Assembly (NCBI RefSeq): GCF_018390595.1 | Contig: NZ_JAHBAV010000034.1 | Span: forward strand, 1 to 37,112 | Reading direction: 5' to 3' | From: Dietzia massiliensis | Lineage (GTDB): Bacteria > Actinomycetota > Actinomycetes > Mycobacteriales > Mycobacteriaceae | DNA length: 37,112 bases | Shown: piece by piece, positions 17,301 to 27,700 of the stretch | Layout: every line of letters begins with the position of its first letter | Position numbering within the stretch: the first letter of the stretch is position 1 | Translations under genes and position numbers: made by a program | The notes under the pieces: model-generated | The model's database searches: none | What the model saw: only the letters and a program-made list of their open reading frames with translations | What the model was told of the DNA's origin: nothing

Positions 17301-19468
17301 CGGTGGCCGCGATGTCGGTGGCCGCGACGTGCTTCGACGCCGGTCTCATGGAGCCCAACCTGCTCCACGCGCTCAAGCGCAAGGAGTCCGAGGCCGACAC
17401 GCTGCTGCACGCGATCGCGCAGCTGTACGTCCACGGGCACACGATCGACATGCCCAGCGTCGTGGAGATGATCCACGGCTACGTCACCGGCCCCGACCGG
17501 TACGCGCCTGTGCCGGGCACCGCGTGGAAGCGTCGCACCCTATGGCCGAAGGTCACCGCAGGCGGCGGGTCCGGTGACGGCCGCATGCCGGGCTCGTACG
17601 TCGCGCTGCCCGACGGCCGCCACGCGTGGCAGGTCCGCGCCGAGGTCGTGCCCAGTGTCGACGCGCTGATGTCCGCGGCGGCCGCGGCGGTGATCGAGGG
17701 CGCGACCCTCACCGCCGTCGACCGGCCGGGCATCCTCCCCCCCTCGGGATCGGTCACCACGACCCTCACCCCGCACCCGGGCGGGGCGTCGTTGCAGGTC
17801 CACGCCCGGTCGGACGAGGAGTCCGCGCCGTTCGTGCTGGTCGCCTCCGGTGCGGTCAGCGGTGGCGCGCCGATCGATCCGTCGACGGCGCCGGAGATGC
17901 CGCACTTCGAGTCGGACGAGTCCGACGCCCCGGTGGTCGGCGAGGACGACGACGACGAGGCCGACACCCGCTGGAACCCCGAGTCCGGCGAGTCGATCAG
18001 CGACAGGCTCGCCCGGATCATCGGCTCCTCGATGGGGTACAGCCCCGACGACCTGCCGAGGGAGCTGGCACTGCTCGATCTCGGCCTGGATTCGCTCATG
18101 GCCGTGCGCATCAAGAACCGCGTCGAGCACGAGTTCTCCATCCCGCCGCTCGAGTTGCAGGCCATGCGGGACGCGTCGCTGAACGACGTCGCGGAGATGG
18201 TCCGGTTCGCGGTGGAGAACCCGGAGGAGGTCGGCGAGCTGGCGGCCCAGCAGGCTCGCGGCGAGGGCGCCGTGGACGTGGCGGCCCTGCGCGACGGTGA
18301 CTCCGGCGACGGCTCGGGTGCGGCTGACTCCGATGGCGCGGCCGGCTCCGACGGCGCGGCCCCGGCCGGCGACGCCGTGTCCGTCGCCCCGCGCGACGAC
18401 ACCGAGCGCATGGCGTTCGGCGCGTGGGCCGTGGTCACCGGCGCTGCGGCGCCCGGCGTGACCGGCGCGCTGCCCTCGATCGACGAGGCCACCCGCGAGA
18501 CGCTGGCCCGGCGACTGTCCGAGCGATCCGGCGGCGACATCACCGCCGATCAGCTGGCCGGCGCGTCGACGATCGCCGAGGTGGCCGATCTGCTGCGCCC
18601 GTTCACCGAGGTCGCGGTAGAGGGCAACATCCGCGTGCTGGCGCAGGGGGAGGAGGGGCGCACGCCGCTGTTCCTGTTCCACGCGGCCGGCGGATCGTCG
18701 TTCGTCTACGAGCCGCTCGTCGAGCGCCTCGGCGAGGGCACCCCGGTGTACGGCGTCGAGCGCGTCGAGGGCCCGCTGGAGGCGCGGGCGGCGACCTATC
18801 TCGACCGGGTCCGCGAGCTCGCCGCGGGCCGCCCGGTCGCGCTGGGCGGCTGGTCCTTCGGCGGCGCGCTGGCCGTCGAGGTCGCCCGCCAGCTGCGGGC
18901 CGCGGGCGACGAGGTGTCGCTGGTGGTCCTGCTGGACACCGTGCAGCCGTCCGAGCCGATCCCGGACACGCTCGACGAGGCCGAGGCCCGTTGGAAGCGG
19001 TACTCGGAGTTCGCCAAGCGGACGTACGGGCTCGACGTGGAGGTGCCGCGCGACTTCCTGGCCGAGCACGGTGAGGACGGCGTGCTGGACATGTTGATGG
19101 GGGTGCTGGGTGCCGAGGCCAACGCGATGGGCGGCGGCGTGATCGAGCACCAGCGGGCCAGCTTCGTGGACAACCGCATCCTGCAGAGCGCGGACATGAG
19201 CTCGTGGGCCGGCGTCGGCGCCGAGGTGCCGTTCGTGCTGTACCGGGCCGAGCGGATGCACGACGGGGCGATCGAACTGGAGCCGCGCTACGAGCGCATC
19301 GACCCGGACGGCGGCTGGGCCGCCGTGGTGACCGATCTGGAGGTGGTCCACCTCGAGGGGGACCACCTCGCGATGGTCGACGAGCCCGTGGTCGGTACGG
19401 TCGGTAAGCATCTGGCGCGTCGGCTCACGGAGCTCGACGCGGGCGTACGGAAGGGAACGAACGCGTGA
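14390..19468 (+). CDS. pks13: Pks13 mycolic acid condensing polyketide synthase
   Basis: Type I PKS that performs the final Claisen condensation of mycolic acid synthesis and transfers the product to trehalose. It has 1692 residues (M. tuberculosis 1733). Domain order with visible active sites: N-terminal ACP ([13 protein letters not shown], Ser43); ketosynthase with DTACSTS (Cys276), EAHGTGT and KTNFGHMES His; a Thr/Asp-rich linker at about 530-600; acyltransferase GHSMGE (Ser778); C-terminal [11 protein letters not shown] (Ser1235); an acidic Gly/Asp/Ser linker; thioesterase GGWSFGG (Ser1489) and GDHLAM (His1659). There are no reductive domains, as expected. The ATG at 14390 is chosen because the ACP starts just after it; the longer frame from 14018 overlaps fadD32. 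The accD4 GTG overlaps its stop. Confidence 0.97.
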   Translation: MAQSEMTVVELREWMRGWVCRATGLDISKVTDDRSLEEYGLSSRDAVSLSADLEDLIGRPLDATVAYQHPTIASLAEYVVNGPVEADEPTDLHTFRERGAGMEFDVAVIGLATRFPGGADSPEATWDLLASGRDATSPRPDSRWSEWAGDAYVQQVLAEAPDRGGWLDDTEVKDFDAEFFGMSPREAEMVDPQQRLALELTWEALENAHIPASDLKGREVGVFMGSSSSDYQVLLTSDSAAASPYAVTGASNSIISNRISYTFDFRGPSMTLDTACSTSLVAVHEAVNSLRLHESDLVVAGGVNMMLAPAATMGFAKTGAALSPDGRIKAFSSDANGICRSEGGGVFILKRLSEAERDGDEILAVIKGSAVNSDGRSNGMTAPNPDAQVSVLRQAYADAGVDPREVDYIEAHGTGTILGDPIEATAIGQVLGRGRDADRPTLLGSAKTNFGHMESAAGAAGLAKIILGMQHDAVPPTINYAGPNPYIDFDAARLSVVTETTPWPRYSGRAVAGISGFGFGGTNAHVVVAEYRPQPAHVVVDAPSDTSTDAPADTDPTTATTDAATTTATATDDDVARCVADAVARNADELATTGTAVPGPPATVLVVSASLPSRRKATAAQVADWLEAQDDSIDLGAVARTLSTRNHGRSRGAVVGHTRAELVAGLRALAAGDPGPGVFSADAPAGTGDVWVFSGFGSQHRKMAKELYLSNPLFASCLDAVDELIDFEAGYRIAELILDDSQTYELENSQVGIFAIQVALVDTLRALGAKPEAVIGHSMGEVAAAYATGGLNLEDAVRVITVRSRLMGDAEGQVSEEEAGAMALVEYSAEEIAQIIADNPQFASIEPAVYAAPTHTTVGGRAKPVADFVAWVEEQGKFARQLQVRGAGHTSDVDMLLGELAAEIAGLEPRELTSGLFSSVDRETFYRAGHEPVHAEEYWVKGMRHSVWFTHAVRKAVDAGYVTFLELAPNPVAAMSVAATCFDAGLMEPNLLHALKRKESEADTLLHAIAQLYVHGHTIDMPSVVEMIHGYVTGPDRYAPVPGTAWKRRTLWPKVTAGGGSGDGRMPGSYVALPDGRHAWQVRAEVVPSVDALMSAAAAAVIEGATLTAVDRPGILPPSGSVTTTLTPHPGGASLQVHARSDEESAPFVLVASGAVSGGAPIDPSTAPEMPHFESDESDAPVVGEDDDDEADTRWNPESGESISDRLARIIGSSMGYSPDDLPRELALLDLGLDSLMAVRIKNRVEHEFSIPPLELQAMRDASLNDVAEMVRFAVENPEEVGELAAQQARGEGAVDVAALRDGDSGDGSGAADSDGAAGSDGAAPAGDAVSVAPRDDTERMAFGAWAVVTGAAAPGVTGALPSIDEATRETLARRLSERSGGDITADQLAGASTIAEVADLLRPFTEVAVEGNIRVLAQGEEGRTPLFLFHAAGGSSFVYEPLVERLGEGTPVYGVERVEGPLEARAATYLDRVRELAAGRPVALGGWSFGGALAVEVARQLRAAGDEVSLVVLLDTVQPSEPIPDTLDEAEARWKRYSEFAKRTYGLDVEVPRDFLAEHGEDGVLDMLMGVLGAEANAMGGGVIEHQRASFVDNRILQSADMSSWAGVGAEVPFVLYRAERMHDGAIELEPRYERIDPDGGWAAVVTDLEVVHLEGDHLAMVDEPVVGTVGKHLARRLTELDAGVRKGTNA

Positions 19469-21018
19469 CGGCCAAGACGACCGCGGAGAAGCTCGCTGAA
19501 CTGCGGGTCAAGACCGAGCAGGCCATGGATCCGGGCAGCGAGCGGGCCAAGGCCCGCCGCGACGCCGCGGGTCAGACGCCTCCCCGCCAGCGGATCGCCG
19601 AACTCCTCGACGCGGGCAGCTTCGTGGAGATGGGCCAGTTGGCCAAGGCGCCGGGCAACCCCGACAACCCGTTCGGCGACGGCGTGGTGACCGGCCGCGG
19701 CACCATCGACGGTCGCCCGGTGGCGGTGTACGCGCACGACAACACGGTGTTCGGCGGGTCCGTCGGCGAGGGCTTCGGCAAGAAGGTCTGCGCCATCATG
19801 GACTTCGCGATCAAGATCGGCTGCCCGATCATCGGGATTAACGACTCGGGCGGCGCCCGCGTGCAGGACGCCGTCACCTCGCTCGCGTACTACTCGGAGA
19901 TCGGCCGCCGTCAGTACCCGGCGTCGGGCCACGTGCCGCAGATCTCCATCATGCTCGGCAAGTGCGCGGGCGGTGCCGTGTACGCGCCCGTGACGACCGA
20001 CTTCGTGGTCGCCGTCCAGGACCAGGCGTACATGTTCGTCACCGGCCCCGACGTCATCCGTCAGGTGACCGGCGAGGACGTCACGATGGACGAGCTCGGG
20101 TCCGCGCTCGAGCAGGCGAAGCGGGGCAACGTCAACCACGTGGCCGTCAGCGAGCACGACGCGTTCATGTACGTGCGTAATCTGCTCAGCTACCTGCCGT
20201 CGTCGGCCAGCGAGAAGGCCCCGCGGATCAACCCGGGACTCGAGCCGGAGACCACGGAGTCGGACCTGCAGCTCGACACGATCATCCCGGACTCGGACAA
20301 CGCCGCGTACGACATGCACGACGTGCTGATCCGGATGTTCGACGACGGCGAGTTCATGGAGACGTCGGGGCAGTTCGCCTCCAACATCATCACGGGCTTC
20401 GCGCGCGTCGACGGTGAGCCGGTGGGCGTGATCGCCAATCAGCCCCTGCACCTGTCCGGCGCGCTGGACATCGACGCCTCCGAGAAGGCGACCCGGCACA
20501 TGATGCTGTGCGACGCCTACTCGATCCCGCTGGTCTTCGTGGTGGACACCCCCGGCTACCTCCCGGGTGTGGAGCAGGAGAAGCTGGGCATCATCCACCG
20601 TGGTGCCAAGATGGGCTTCGCGGTGGCGGCGACGTCGGTGCCCAAGGTGACCTTCGTGGTGCGCAAGGCCTACGGGGGGGCCTACGCGGTGATGGGCTCC
20701 AAGAACCTGGGCGGTGACCTCAACTTCGCGTGGCCGACCGCCCGTATCGCGGTGATGGGCGCCGAGGGCGCGGTCGATCTGCTGCAGCGCCGTCAGATCG
20801 AGGAGGCGGGTCCCGAGGAGGGGCCGAAGCTCCGCAAGCAGCTCATCGACATGTACAACGAGTTCATCGCGACGCCGTACACGGCCGCCGAGCGGGGCTA
20901 CATCGACGCGGTGATCGAGCCCTCGCACACGCGGCTGGTGTTGCGTAGTGCGCTCGAGCAGCTCCGGGACAAGACGCGGGTCGAGCTTCCGCGCAAGCAC
21001 GCCATCTTCCCGCTGTGA
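19465..21018 (+). CDS. accD4: AccD4 acyl-CoA carboxylase beta subunit (carboxyltransferase)
   Basis: Carboxyltransferase subunit that, with a biotinylated alpha subunit encoded elsewhere, carboxylates the long-chain alpha-branch acyl-CoA to give the carboxyacyl extender used by Pks13. Its 517 residues show the two crotonase-like halves. The first oxyanion-hole region contains [12 protein letters not shown] and [16 protein letters not shown]; the second contains [14 protein letters not shown] and [13 protein letters not shown]. The GTG at 19465 overlaps the pks13 stop (GTGA), with AAGGGA 9 nt upstream, so it is the third, translationally coupled gene of the fadD32-pks13-accD4 operon. The operon ends here, before a hairpin at 21073-21105. 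Confidence 0.96.
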   Translation: MTAKTTAEKLAELRVKTEQAMDPGSERAKARRDAAGQTPPRQRIAELLDAGSFVEMGQLAKAPGNPDNPFGDGVVTGRGTIDGRPVAVYAHDNTVFGGSVGEGFGKKVCAIMDFAIKIGCPIIGINDSGGARVQDAVTSLAYYSEIGRRQYPASGHVPQISIMLGKCAGGAVYAPVTTDFVVAVQDQAYMFVTGPDVIRQVTGEDVTMDELGSALEQAKRGNVNHVAVSEHDAFMYVRNLLSYLPSSASEKAPRINPGLEPETTESDLQLDTIIPDSDNAAYDMHDVLIRMFDDGEFMETSGQFASNIITGFARVDGEPVGVIANQPLHLSGALDIDASEKATRHMMLCDAYSIPLVFVVDTPGYLPGVEQEKLGIIHRGAKMGFAVAATSVPKVTFVVRKAYGGAYAVMGSKNLGGDLNFAWPTARIAVMGAEGAVDLLQRRQIEEAGPEEGPKLRKQLIDMYNEFIATPYTAAERGYIDAVIEPSHTRLVLRSALEQLRDKTRVELPRKHAIFPL

Positions 21019-21030
21019 TCCGATAGCAAC

Positions 21031-21081
21031 AGCGCGCCAACGGCACCAGCGCACCGGCGGCACGAGCGCACCGACGGGCGG
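21031..21081 (+). repeat. Three 17-bp tandem repeats just after accD4
   Basis: Three imperfect direct copies, each starting AGCGC(G/A)CC, lie at 21031-21047, 21048-21064 and 21065-21081 and begin 12 nt after the accD4 stop. The last copy runs into the left arm of the terminator hairpin. Purpose unknown. Confidence 0.65.
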
Positions 21082-21105
21082 TCCCCAGTTCCGGGGCCGC
21101 CCGTC
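21073..21105 (+). terminator. Terminator hairpin of the fadD32-pks13-accD4 operon
   Basis: Left arm GACGGGCGGTCCCC (21073-21086), right arm 21093-21105, one bulged base, 6-nt loop. The stem has about 13 bp and is followed shortly by CGCATTTG. It lies 55 nt after the accD4 stop, where the two converging transcription units meet. Confidence 0.65.
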
Positions 21106-21120
21106 CCGCATTTGTACGCC

Positions 21121-21227
21121 CCGCAGCCGCCTCTGAACCTGGCGTCTCGCTCGCGCTTCTGCCCCGTTGGCCGCAGCCGCTCCTCGGCCTGGCGTCTCGC
21201 CGTCGCCGCGGTGCGCGCGAGACGCCA
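21121..21227. repeat. Direct and inverted repeats in the convergent intergenic region
   Basis: A 30-bp segment at 21121-21150 recurs at 21171-21200 with few differences, exactly 50 bp apart; both copies start CCGCAGCCGC and end TGGCGTCTCGC. An inverted copy of the 11-mer (GCGAGACGCCA) at 21217-21227 can pair with the second copy as an 11-bp stem with a 16-nt loop. This could end minus-strand transcription from emb. It also looks like an extragenic palindromic repeat. I see no gene in 21019-21371. Confidence 0.6.
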
Positions 21228-21309
21228 TGTCGGCGGGCGGCTGTGCTGGCGACGAGGACTCAGGCCGGGGCCGCGCCAACGACCGAGCGCCCGCCGGTGG
21301 CTGCTGCCT

Positions 21310-21342
21310 CCGGCGGGCCCTCATCGGACCGGCGGGCCCTCA
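21310..21342 (+). repeat. Two 14-bp direct repeats near the emb 3' end
   Basis: CCGGCGGGCCCTCA occurs at 21310-21323 and 21329-21342 with a 19-bp period. It lies 30 nt beyond the minus-strand emb stop. No function is evident. Confidence 0.6.
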
Positions 21343-21371
21343 GGCCGGCGCGGTCCCGCGCGCTGAGCGGG

Positions 21372-24300
21372 TCACTCGGGGTCGGTCACGAAGATCGGCC
21401 CCTCGGGCTGCCACCAGCCCCAGCGCGTCTCGGTGCCGGTGGTCACCTCGGCAGGGGTCGGCGGCTCCTCCTGGTAGGTGCCCAGCGGGGTGTAGGCCTC
21501 GATCGAACCCCAGTCCCGGTTCCAGTCGTGCCGCAGGTAGGAGGGGATCGTCCGCGCCCGCTGCGCGGTCTCCACCCAGCCCAGTGGCCCGCCGGCCTCG
21601 TAGGACATCCAGGTGCTCGTGGCGCTGACCGCCAGTGGACGGTCCGGGAGGATCCGGTACTCGGGCAACTCGGCTACGCCCGCGTAGTGCGCGAACGGAC
21701 GCTGGCACGGGAACTGCAGGCTCACCGCCCAGTCCAGCAGGACCGGCGACTCCGACCCCACCATCTCCTGGACCGTCACGAGCTCGGGAGCGCGCGGGGG
21801 CGTGATCGCGGCCCACTGATCGGGGGTGAGGTCGTTGTCGTCGACCCGGACACGCATCACGTCGGCGTCCGCGGGGGCGTCCTGCATGTCCACCCGCAGG
21901 TTCCGCCACGTGGGGGCGGGGCCGATGTCGAACGGGACGACCGGCTCGCCGACCGTCTCGACGCCGGCCTCGCCCGAGCGGCCGAACTCCACGACCACGC
22001 TCTGGCCGTACTTGTAGATGCCGTCCGCGTCGAAGCGGCCGATGCGACCCGCCGCCGAGATGACCAACAGCGGATGCGACTCCCGGTTCTCCGGCAGGCG
22101 GTACCAGCCCGTCTCGAGGCTGGCCTCCCGCTGCGGGCCCACGAGGAACGAGCCGAGCACCGGTGTCGTGGCGGGATCGAGCCCGAAGGGCAGTGCGACG
22201 GTCGAGGAGTTGACGCCCTCGGCGCCCCGGCCGCCTCCGGTCCCGGCGCTCTCGCCGGTGTTGACCGACGGGCCGCCGCCGGGCTCGGACGTGGTGTTGG
22301 CGGCGCCGGGATCGGCGACCACCGCGTCGGCGGACAGGTCCGGGGCGACACCGTCGGGCGTGAACCCGGTGTTCCCGCCCGCCTCGATGGCCGCGGCACG
22401 GTCCTGCGGGTCGACGGTCCCGTCGGGCAGGGGAGTGGCGTCGAGCGGGGTGAGCATGCCGGCGTTGGTGTCGGGCTCGACGAGGACGCGGTCGGCGAGC
22501 ATGCAGGGGTTCCCGGCGAGCGCGGACAGGTTGCCGGCGGCGATCGTGTACGCCGGGAACTGCTTGTGGACGCCCTTGGCGAACGAGGCGATCGAGAAGA
22601 TCACCAGCAGGCCGGCGACCACGGCGATCGGTGCCGCGGCGAAGGTCCGCACCCGGCGTCGGCCCTCGGTGGTCCGGGGCGCCTTGTCGCCGGTGTAGTC
22701 ACGACGCAGGTGCTGCCACGCGGCGTAGGCGAACGTCAGCACCGCCAGGACGAGCAGCACGGTGGCGGCGTCGATGCCGCGGATGCTCGGCGCCTTGTCC
22801 CACCAGGGGATGCCGTAGCTTGAGACGTACCACCAGCCGTTGGGGCCGGCGAACGCCAGCGCCACCACCACGAGGATCACGCCGAGGAACAGCGTGCGGT
22901 TGCGGGCGGTGCGGACGGCGGACGCGGAGATCGCCAGGGCGCCGAGGGCGGCGATCGCGCCGCCGATGCCCGCGTAGACACCGAAGTGGTGGGTCCACTT
23001 GGTGGGCGAGAACATCATGAAGAAGGCCGTGCCCACGACCACGCCGACCAGGCGCCAGACCGGGCCCGAGGCGGCGCCCGGGACCTTGCCGCGGCGTAGG
23101 AGGGTGCCGACGACGACGGCGAGGCAGAGCAGCACCAGCAGGACCGGCAGTCGACGGGCGAGCGAGCCGTCCACCGTCGGGATCATGAGGTAGTAGTAGC
23201 GGACGAACTCCTCGAACCAGCTCAGGCTCGGACCGATCTCGCCGCGGACCCGGATGGCCTCGAGCACGGCGGCGAGGGTCTGCACGCCGAACACGCAGAT
23301 CAGCACCATCGTGCCGGAGGCCAGGACGGGCGCGATGAGCGCGAGGTGCGAACCGATCACGCGGCCGCGGACGACGACGGTGCGCACGACGGCCCGCAGG
23401 CCCATGAGCAGTGCCGCGACGGCCATGAGCCCGGTGGGACCGGTGGCCAGCGAGAACGACGCGATGATGACGGCGATCGCGAACGGCAGCATCCGTCGGG
23501 TGGCGATGGCCCGTTCCACGGAGACCCAGGTCAGCAGCGCGCCCAGCGCGATGATGGGCTCGGGCCGCAGGCCGTTGTTGAAGGCCATCCAGAAGGCGAG
23601 GAAGACGGCGGCGGCGCTCCACACGACGACCGGGGTGGTGCGGGCGGCGCGTCCGAGGCGGGGCAACACCTCCCGGCTGATGACGAGCCAGCACAGTATC
23701 GCGGCCAGGAGGGCGGGCAGCCGCATCCACGGGCTCGCGGTGGACACGTGGGAGAACAGCGTCAGCAGGTCATAGTAGGGCGAACCGAACGGCGACTCGG
23801 GGACCCCGTACCACCGGTAGTAGTTGGCCATGTAGCCGGCGGGATCGGCGGCGCGGGCCATGGACAGGATGTACCCGTCGTCGGAGGTGTTGCCGCCGAC
23901 GAAGTGCCAGACGCCGAGCGTGCCGATCACGGCGATGTCGGGCGGCCGGATCCGGAACCAGCCGCGGGGCAGGAAGCGGCGTGCGCGGCGACCGTCGGTC
24001 TGGTCCAGCGCGTGCAGCGCCCACAGGGCGACGGCGCTCGACAGCAGCCCGATGACGATCGCCGCCCACTTCCACGCGGTGGGGTCGGTGGTGAAGCGGG
24101 AGTCGACCTGCACGGTGACGTCGAGGCCCTCGGGCACCGCGGTGTCGGCGGGCAGGTCGGTGTAGACGCCCACGACCATGGGGCGCAGGTCGTCGGCGTC
24201 GACACGGCGCGCGGCACCGTCGATGCCGTCGAACGACGCCTCGACGTAGGTGGGCGCGGCGACGACGCTGAGCTGCGTGCAGTCGCCGGCCTCGACCCGG

Positions 24301-24731
24301 TCACGGGGCGCGGAGACGATGACGCGGTTGCGGGAGACCACGTCGACCGTGTCGGCGGAGGCCCGGACGAACAGGGCGCGGTCACCGGCCTCCTCGCCAC
24401 CCGCCGGGGCGGTGGACAGCAGGATCCCCCCGTCGGCGGGCAGCTCACCGACCAGGTCGCACGGCGCGGTGGCGGTGAACCGCTGGGGCGAGTGCGCCAT
24501 GAGGGGCGCGGTGACCGAGCCGACCGACCCGTTCTGCGGCCACTGCACGGTCGAGGTGGTCTGGGAGACCGGCAGGAACGGCAGGGCCAGGAAGCACAGC
24601 GTGCCCACGAGGCCGCTGACGATGGCGATGAGCCGGAGCCTCGCGACCCGCGGGTCGGCGGCGATCGCGCCGGAGGCCGGACTGGGAGCCGGGGGATGAG
24701 CCGGGGACGGTTCCGGGGAGGAGTCTGACAC
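21372..24731 (-). CDS. Emb-family arabinosyltransferase (second emb gene)
   Basis: GT-C membrane arabinosyltransferase that extends arabinan from decaprenyl-phosphoryl-arabinose; target class of ethambutol. The 1119 residues show the Emb layout: first transmembrane helix (about residues 35-55), a beta-rich extracytoplasmic domain (to about 245), the GT-C core with NTSDDGYI (Asp284/Asp285), a multi-spanning region to about 740, and a C-terminal carbohydrate-binding domain. The residue matching M. tuberculosis EmbB Met306 is Met291. Pro/Gly/Ser-rich loops occur in the C-terminal domain. GTG at 24731 is the only reasonable start and lies 22 nt after the upstream emb stop. Both copies look EmbB/EmbC-like rather than EmbA-like, so I assign no letter. 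The gene converges on accD4. Confidence 0.94.
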   Translation of the reverse strand: MSDSSPEPSPAHPPAPSPASGAIAADPRVARLRLIAIVSGLVGTLCFLALPFLPVSQTTSTVQWPQNGSVGSVTAPLMAHSPQRFTATAPCDLVGELPADGGILLSTAPAGGEEAGDRALFVRASADTVDVVSRNRVIVSAPRDRVEAGDCTQLSVVAAPTYVEASFDGIDGAARRVDADDLRPMVVGVYTDLPADTAVPEGLDVTVQVDSRFTTDPTAWKWAAIVIGLLSSAVALWALHALDQTDGRRARRFLPRGWFRIRPPDIAVIGTLGVWHFVGGNTSDDGYILSMARAADPAGYMANYYRWYGVPESPFGSPYYDLLTLFSHVSTASPWMRLPALLAAILCWLVISREVLPRLGRAARTTPVVVWSAAAVFLAFWMAFNNGLRPEPIIALGALLTWVSVERAIATRRMLPFAIAVIIASFSLATGPTGLMAVAALLMGLRAVVRTVVVRGRVIGSHLALIAPVLASGTMVLICVFGVQTLAAVLEAIRVRGEIGPSLSWFEEFVRYYYLMIPTVDGSLARRLPVLLVLLCLAVVVGTLLRRGKVPGAASGPVWRLVGVVVGTAFFMMFSPTKWTHHFGVYAGIGGAIAALGALAISASAVRTARNRTLFLGVILVVVALAFAGPNGWWYVSSYGIPWWDKAPSIRGIDAATVLLVLAVLTFAYAAWQHLRRDYTGDKAPRTTEGRRRVRTFAAAPIAVVAGLLVIFSIASFAKGVHKQFPAYTIAAGNLSALAGNPCMLADRVLVEPDTNAGMLTPLDATPLPDGTVDPQDRAAAIEAGGNTGFTPDGVAPDLSADAVVADPGAANTTSEPGGGPSVNTGESAGTGGGRGAEGVNSSTVALPFGLDPATTPVLGSFLVGPQREASLETGWYRLPENRESHPLLVISAAGRIGRFDADGIYKYGQSVVVEFGRSGEAGVETVGEPVVPFDIGPAPTWRNLRVDMQDAPADADVMRVRVDDNDLTPDQWAAITPPRAPELVTVQEMVGSESPVLLDWAVSLQFPCQRPFAHYAGVAELPEYRILPDRPLAVSATSTWMSYEAGGPLGWVETAQRARTIPSYLRHDWNRDWGSIEAYTPLGTYQEEPPTPAEVTTGTETRWGWWQPEGPIFVTDPE

Positions 24732-24739
24732 GACAGCCG

Positions 24740-24745
24740 ATTCTA
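24740..24745 (-). promoter_or_regulatory. Possible internal promoter hexamer before the second emb gene
   Basis: On the minus strand TAGAAT sits 8 nt before the GTG at 24731, inside the 22-nt gap between the two emb genes. It could drive a near-leaderless internal transcript. No -35 was recognised, and read-through from the upstream emb gene is equally possible. Confidence 0.3.
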
Positions 24746-24753
24746 GGCGACGA

Positions 24754-27700
24754 TCAGTTCATCGGACCCGGCGTGGTCCAGCCCCAACGCACCTCGCTTC
24801 CGCGCAGGAGTTCGGCGGGAGTGGCGTCCGGGTCGAGGGGTTCGAACCGCTGCAGCGAGCCCCAGTCGCGGGCCCAGTCGTGGTCGAGGTAGGTGGGGAC
24901 GGTGATGGCCTCGACGGTCTGCCTGGTCCACAGGAGCGGGCCGCCGCCGCCGGCGCTCTGCCACCAGTTGGCGGCGGACGACGACTCGCGGTCGGCGAGG
25001 ATCCGGTAGCGGGGGATCTCGGCGACGCCCCCGTTGTGGACGAACGGCCGCTGGCACGGGAAGGCCAGCGCGACGACCCAGTCGATGAGCACGGGGTCGG
25101 TGTGGCCGACGACCTCGTCGAGGGTGCGCAGCCGCGGGTTCCGCGGCGGGGTGACGGCCAGCCACTGGTCGGGGTCGAGATTGCCATCCGCGGCCACCAC
25201 GCGCACGACCTGGGCGTCCTCGGGGATCGAGTCGAGCGGGATGCGCAGGTTCCGCCAGGCGGGCGCGGGGCCGACGTCGATGGGGGTGGTGGAGCCCATG
25301 ACCTCGAAGTCGGTGGGCCCGGTCGCGCCCACACGGCCGGGGCGCCCGTACTCGATGCGCAGGGCGCCGTTGCCGATGCGACCGGCGGCCGCCATGACGA
25401 GGAGCGGGCGGTTGGCACTGCGGGCGGGCAGCTCGTACCACGCCGAGGTGAGCTCGGCCGCGACCTGCGGCCCACGGCGGTAGGAGCCCAGGACCGGGGT
25501 GGTGTCCGGGTCGAGACCGAACGGCAGCGCGACGGTGGAGCCGTTGACCGTGACGGCACCGCGGCCGCCGGTCGTGCCGGCGTCCACACCGTCGCCGGGG
25601 TCGCGTTCGCCGGACTCGGAGGTCGCGAGCGCGCCGGAGGCCTCCGCGCTGTCGACGGTGATGGAGTCGGGCAGGCCGTTGGGGGCGAAGCCGTTGACGA
25701 CGCCCGCGCCGAGGGAGATCTCGGGCCCGGCGCCGACCGCGCTGAGCAGGCCGTCGTTGGAGTCCTCCTCGACGAGCACGGAGTCGGCCAGCGCGCACGG
25801 CTCACCGGACAGCGCGCGGATGTTGCCGCGACCGACGCTGTAGGCGGGGCTCTGGACGAACACGGCGGTGACCGCGGAGACCAGCTCGAAGATCACCACG
25901 GAGAACGCGACCACCGTCAGCGGGGTGCCGCCGATCCCGCGGCTCCGGCCGTCGGCGCGGCGGCGGGCGGCGGGGGTGTCGGCGTGCGTCCGCAGGAACG
26001 GCGCCGCGCGCCGGACGCGGCGCCACAGGGCGGCGCCGGGTTCCTCGGGCACGATCCCGGAGTGGATCAGGCCGGCGACGAGCAGGCACACCAGGGCGCC
26101 GATGAACGCGACGTACTGCACCTGGACCCCGCCCACGGCGGGGAAGGAGTCGGAGAAGGGGATGCCGTAGTCGGAGACGTACCACCAGGTGTTGTTGGTG
26201 GCGGTGGACAGGCCGACGACAAAGCACAGCGCCGCCCACACCAGCCAGCGACTCCGATTGAGCGAGACCGTCGAGGAGCGCAGGGCGATGACGGCGAGGA
26301 CGGCGAGCGCACCCGCCAGACCGGCGAAGACCCCGAAGTGGTGGGTCCATTTGGTGGGGGTGAACACCAGGAACAGCAGCGATCCCGCGAGGACGCCGAT
26401 GAGTCGGCGCGAGGGCCCGGCGGCCGCGCCGGGGATCTTCCCCCGCCTCAGCATGACGGCGGTGACCAGGACCAGGAACATGAGCATGAGCAGGACGGGG
26501 AAGCGGCGGGCGACACCGCCGTCGGCGGAGACCCCGAACAGCGCCTCCCACCGCTCCTTCTCCCCGTACCAGGGCAGGCTCGGACCGAGCTCGGTGCGGA
26601 TGCGGGTGGCCTCGAGGACCGCGGCCAGCGTCTGGTCGGCGAACACGGTGTAGAGCAGCGCGAGACCCACGGCCAGGACGGGGCCGAGGATCGGGGCCCA
26701 CCCGACCACCCGCGCGCGCCGCCGGGCCATGCTGAGGAACTCGCGGGCGCCCGCCGCGAGCGCCGCGACGCACATGAGCCCGGTGGGGCCGGCACCGAGG
26801 GAGAACGCGGCCACGCCGATCGCCGCCACGCCGGGCACGAGCCGGCGGGTGGCGATGGACCGCTCGACCAGCGACCACGTGAGCAGGGCGCCGAGCGCGA
26901 TCACCGGCTCGGGCCGTAGCCCGTTGTTGAACGCCATCCAGAAGGTCAGGAACAGGGCGGCGCCGGTCCAGCGCGGTCCGCGCCAGGTGCGGGCGAGGCG
27001 GCCCAGCCGGGGCACGACCTCGCGGCTGATGATGAGCCACGACAGGATGCCGCACAGCAGGGTGGGCAGCCGCATCCACGGGCTGGCGGTGGAGATCTCG
27101 GCGAACACGCGCAGGATCTCGTAGTACCAGCCGACCGGGGACTCGGGGGAGCCGAGCCAGCGGAAGTAGTTGGCCATGTACCCGCTGGGCCCGGCCGAGC
27201 GGGCCATGGTGAGCAGGTAGCCGTCGTCGGAGGTGTTGGCGCCCACGAGGTGCCAGAAGCCCAGGACGCCGATGACGACCCCGTCGACCCCGGACAGTCG
27301 CGACCAGGACCGCGGGACGAAGCGGCGGTGCGAGCGGCCGTCGATGCCGTCGAGGCGGTGCAGGAACACCACGGAGGCGAGGGTGGCGAGCACCCCGATC
27401 ACCATGAGCACCAGCTTGAGCGCGGTGGGGCTGGAGGAGTACCGGGAGTCGACGGTGACCTCGACCGTGGACTCGCCGAGGCCGTCGGGCGCGGTCACGG
27501 GCGTGAGGTCGGTGAAGACCCCGGTGACCTGCGGGCGCATGGTCCCCGGGACGGCGGCGCGGACCGCGTCGTCGGCGTCGTCGGGGTCGCGCTCCAGGCC
27601 GGTGAACTCGGCGACGAGGATGCCCGTCTCGGCGCGCACGTTCAGCGTCTCGCACGCGGGGTCACGCAGGGTGGACAGCGGCACCGACAGCAGCGTGATG

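Noticed and set aside
14321..17476. Open frame of over 1000 codons opposite pks13
   Set aside because: Pks13 active sites are all in the plus-strand frame; the minus frame is a Gly/Val/Arg/Asp shadow produced by high GC at third positions.
24880..26919. Long plus-strand open frame opposite the aftA-proximal emb gene
   Set aside because: The Emb motifs lie in the minus frame; the plus frame is Gly/Asp/Arg-rich with no recognisable domain.
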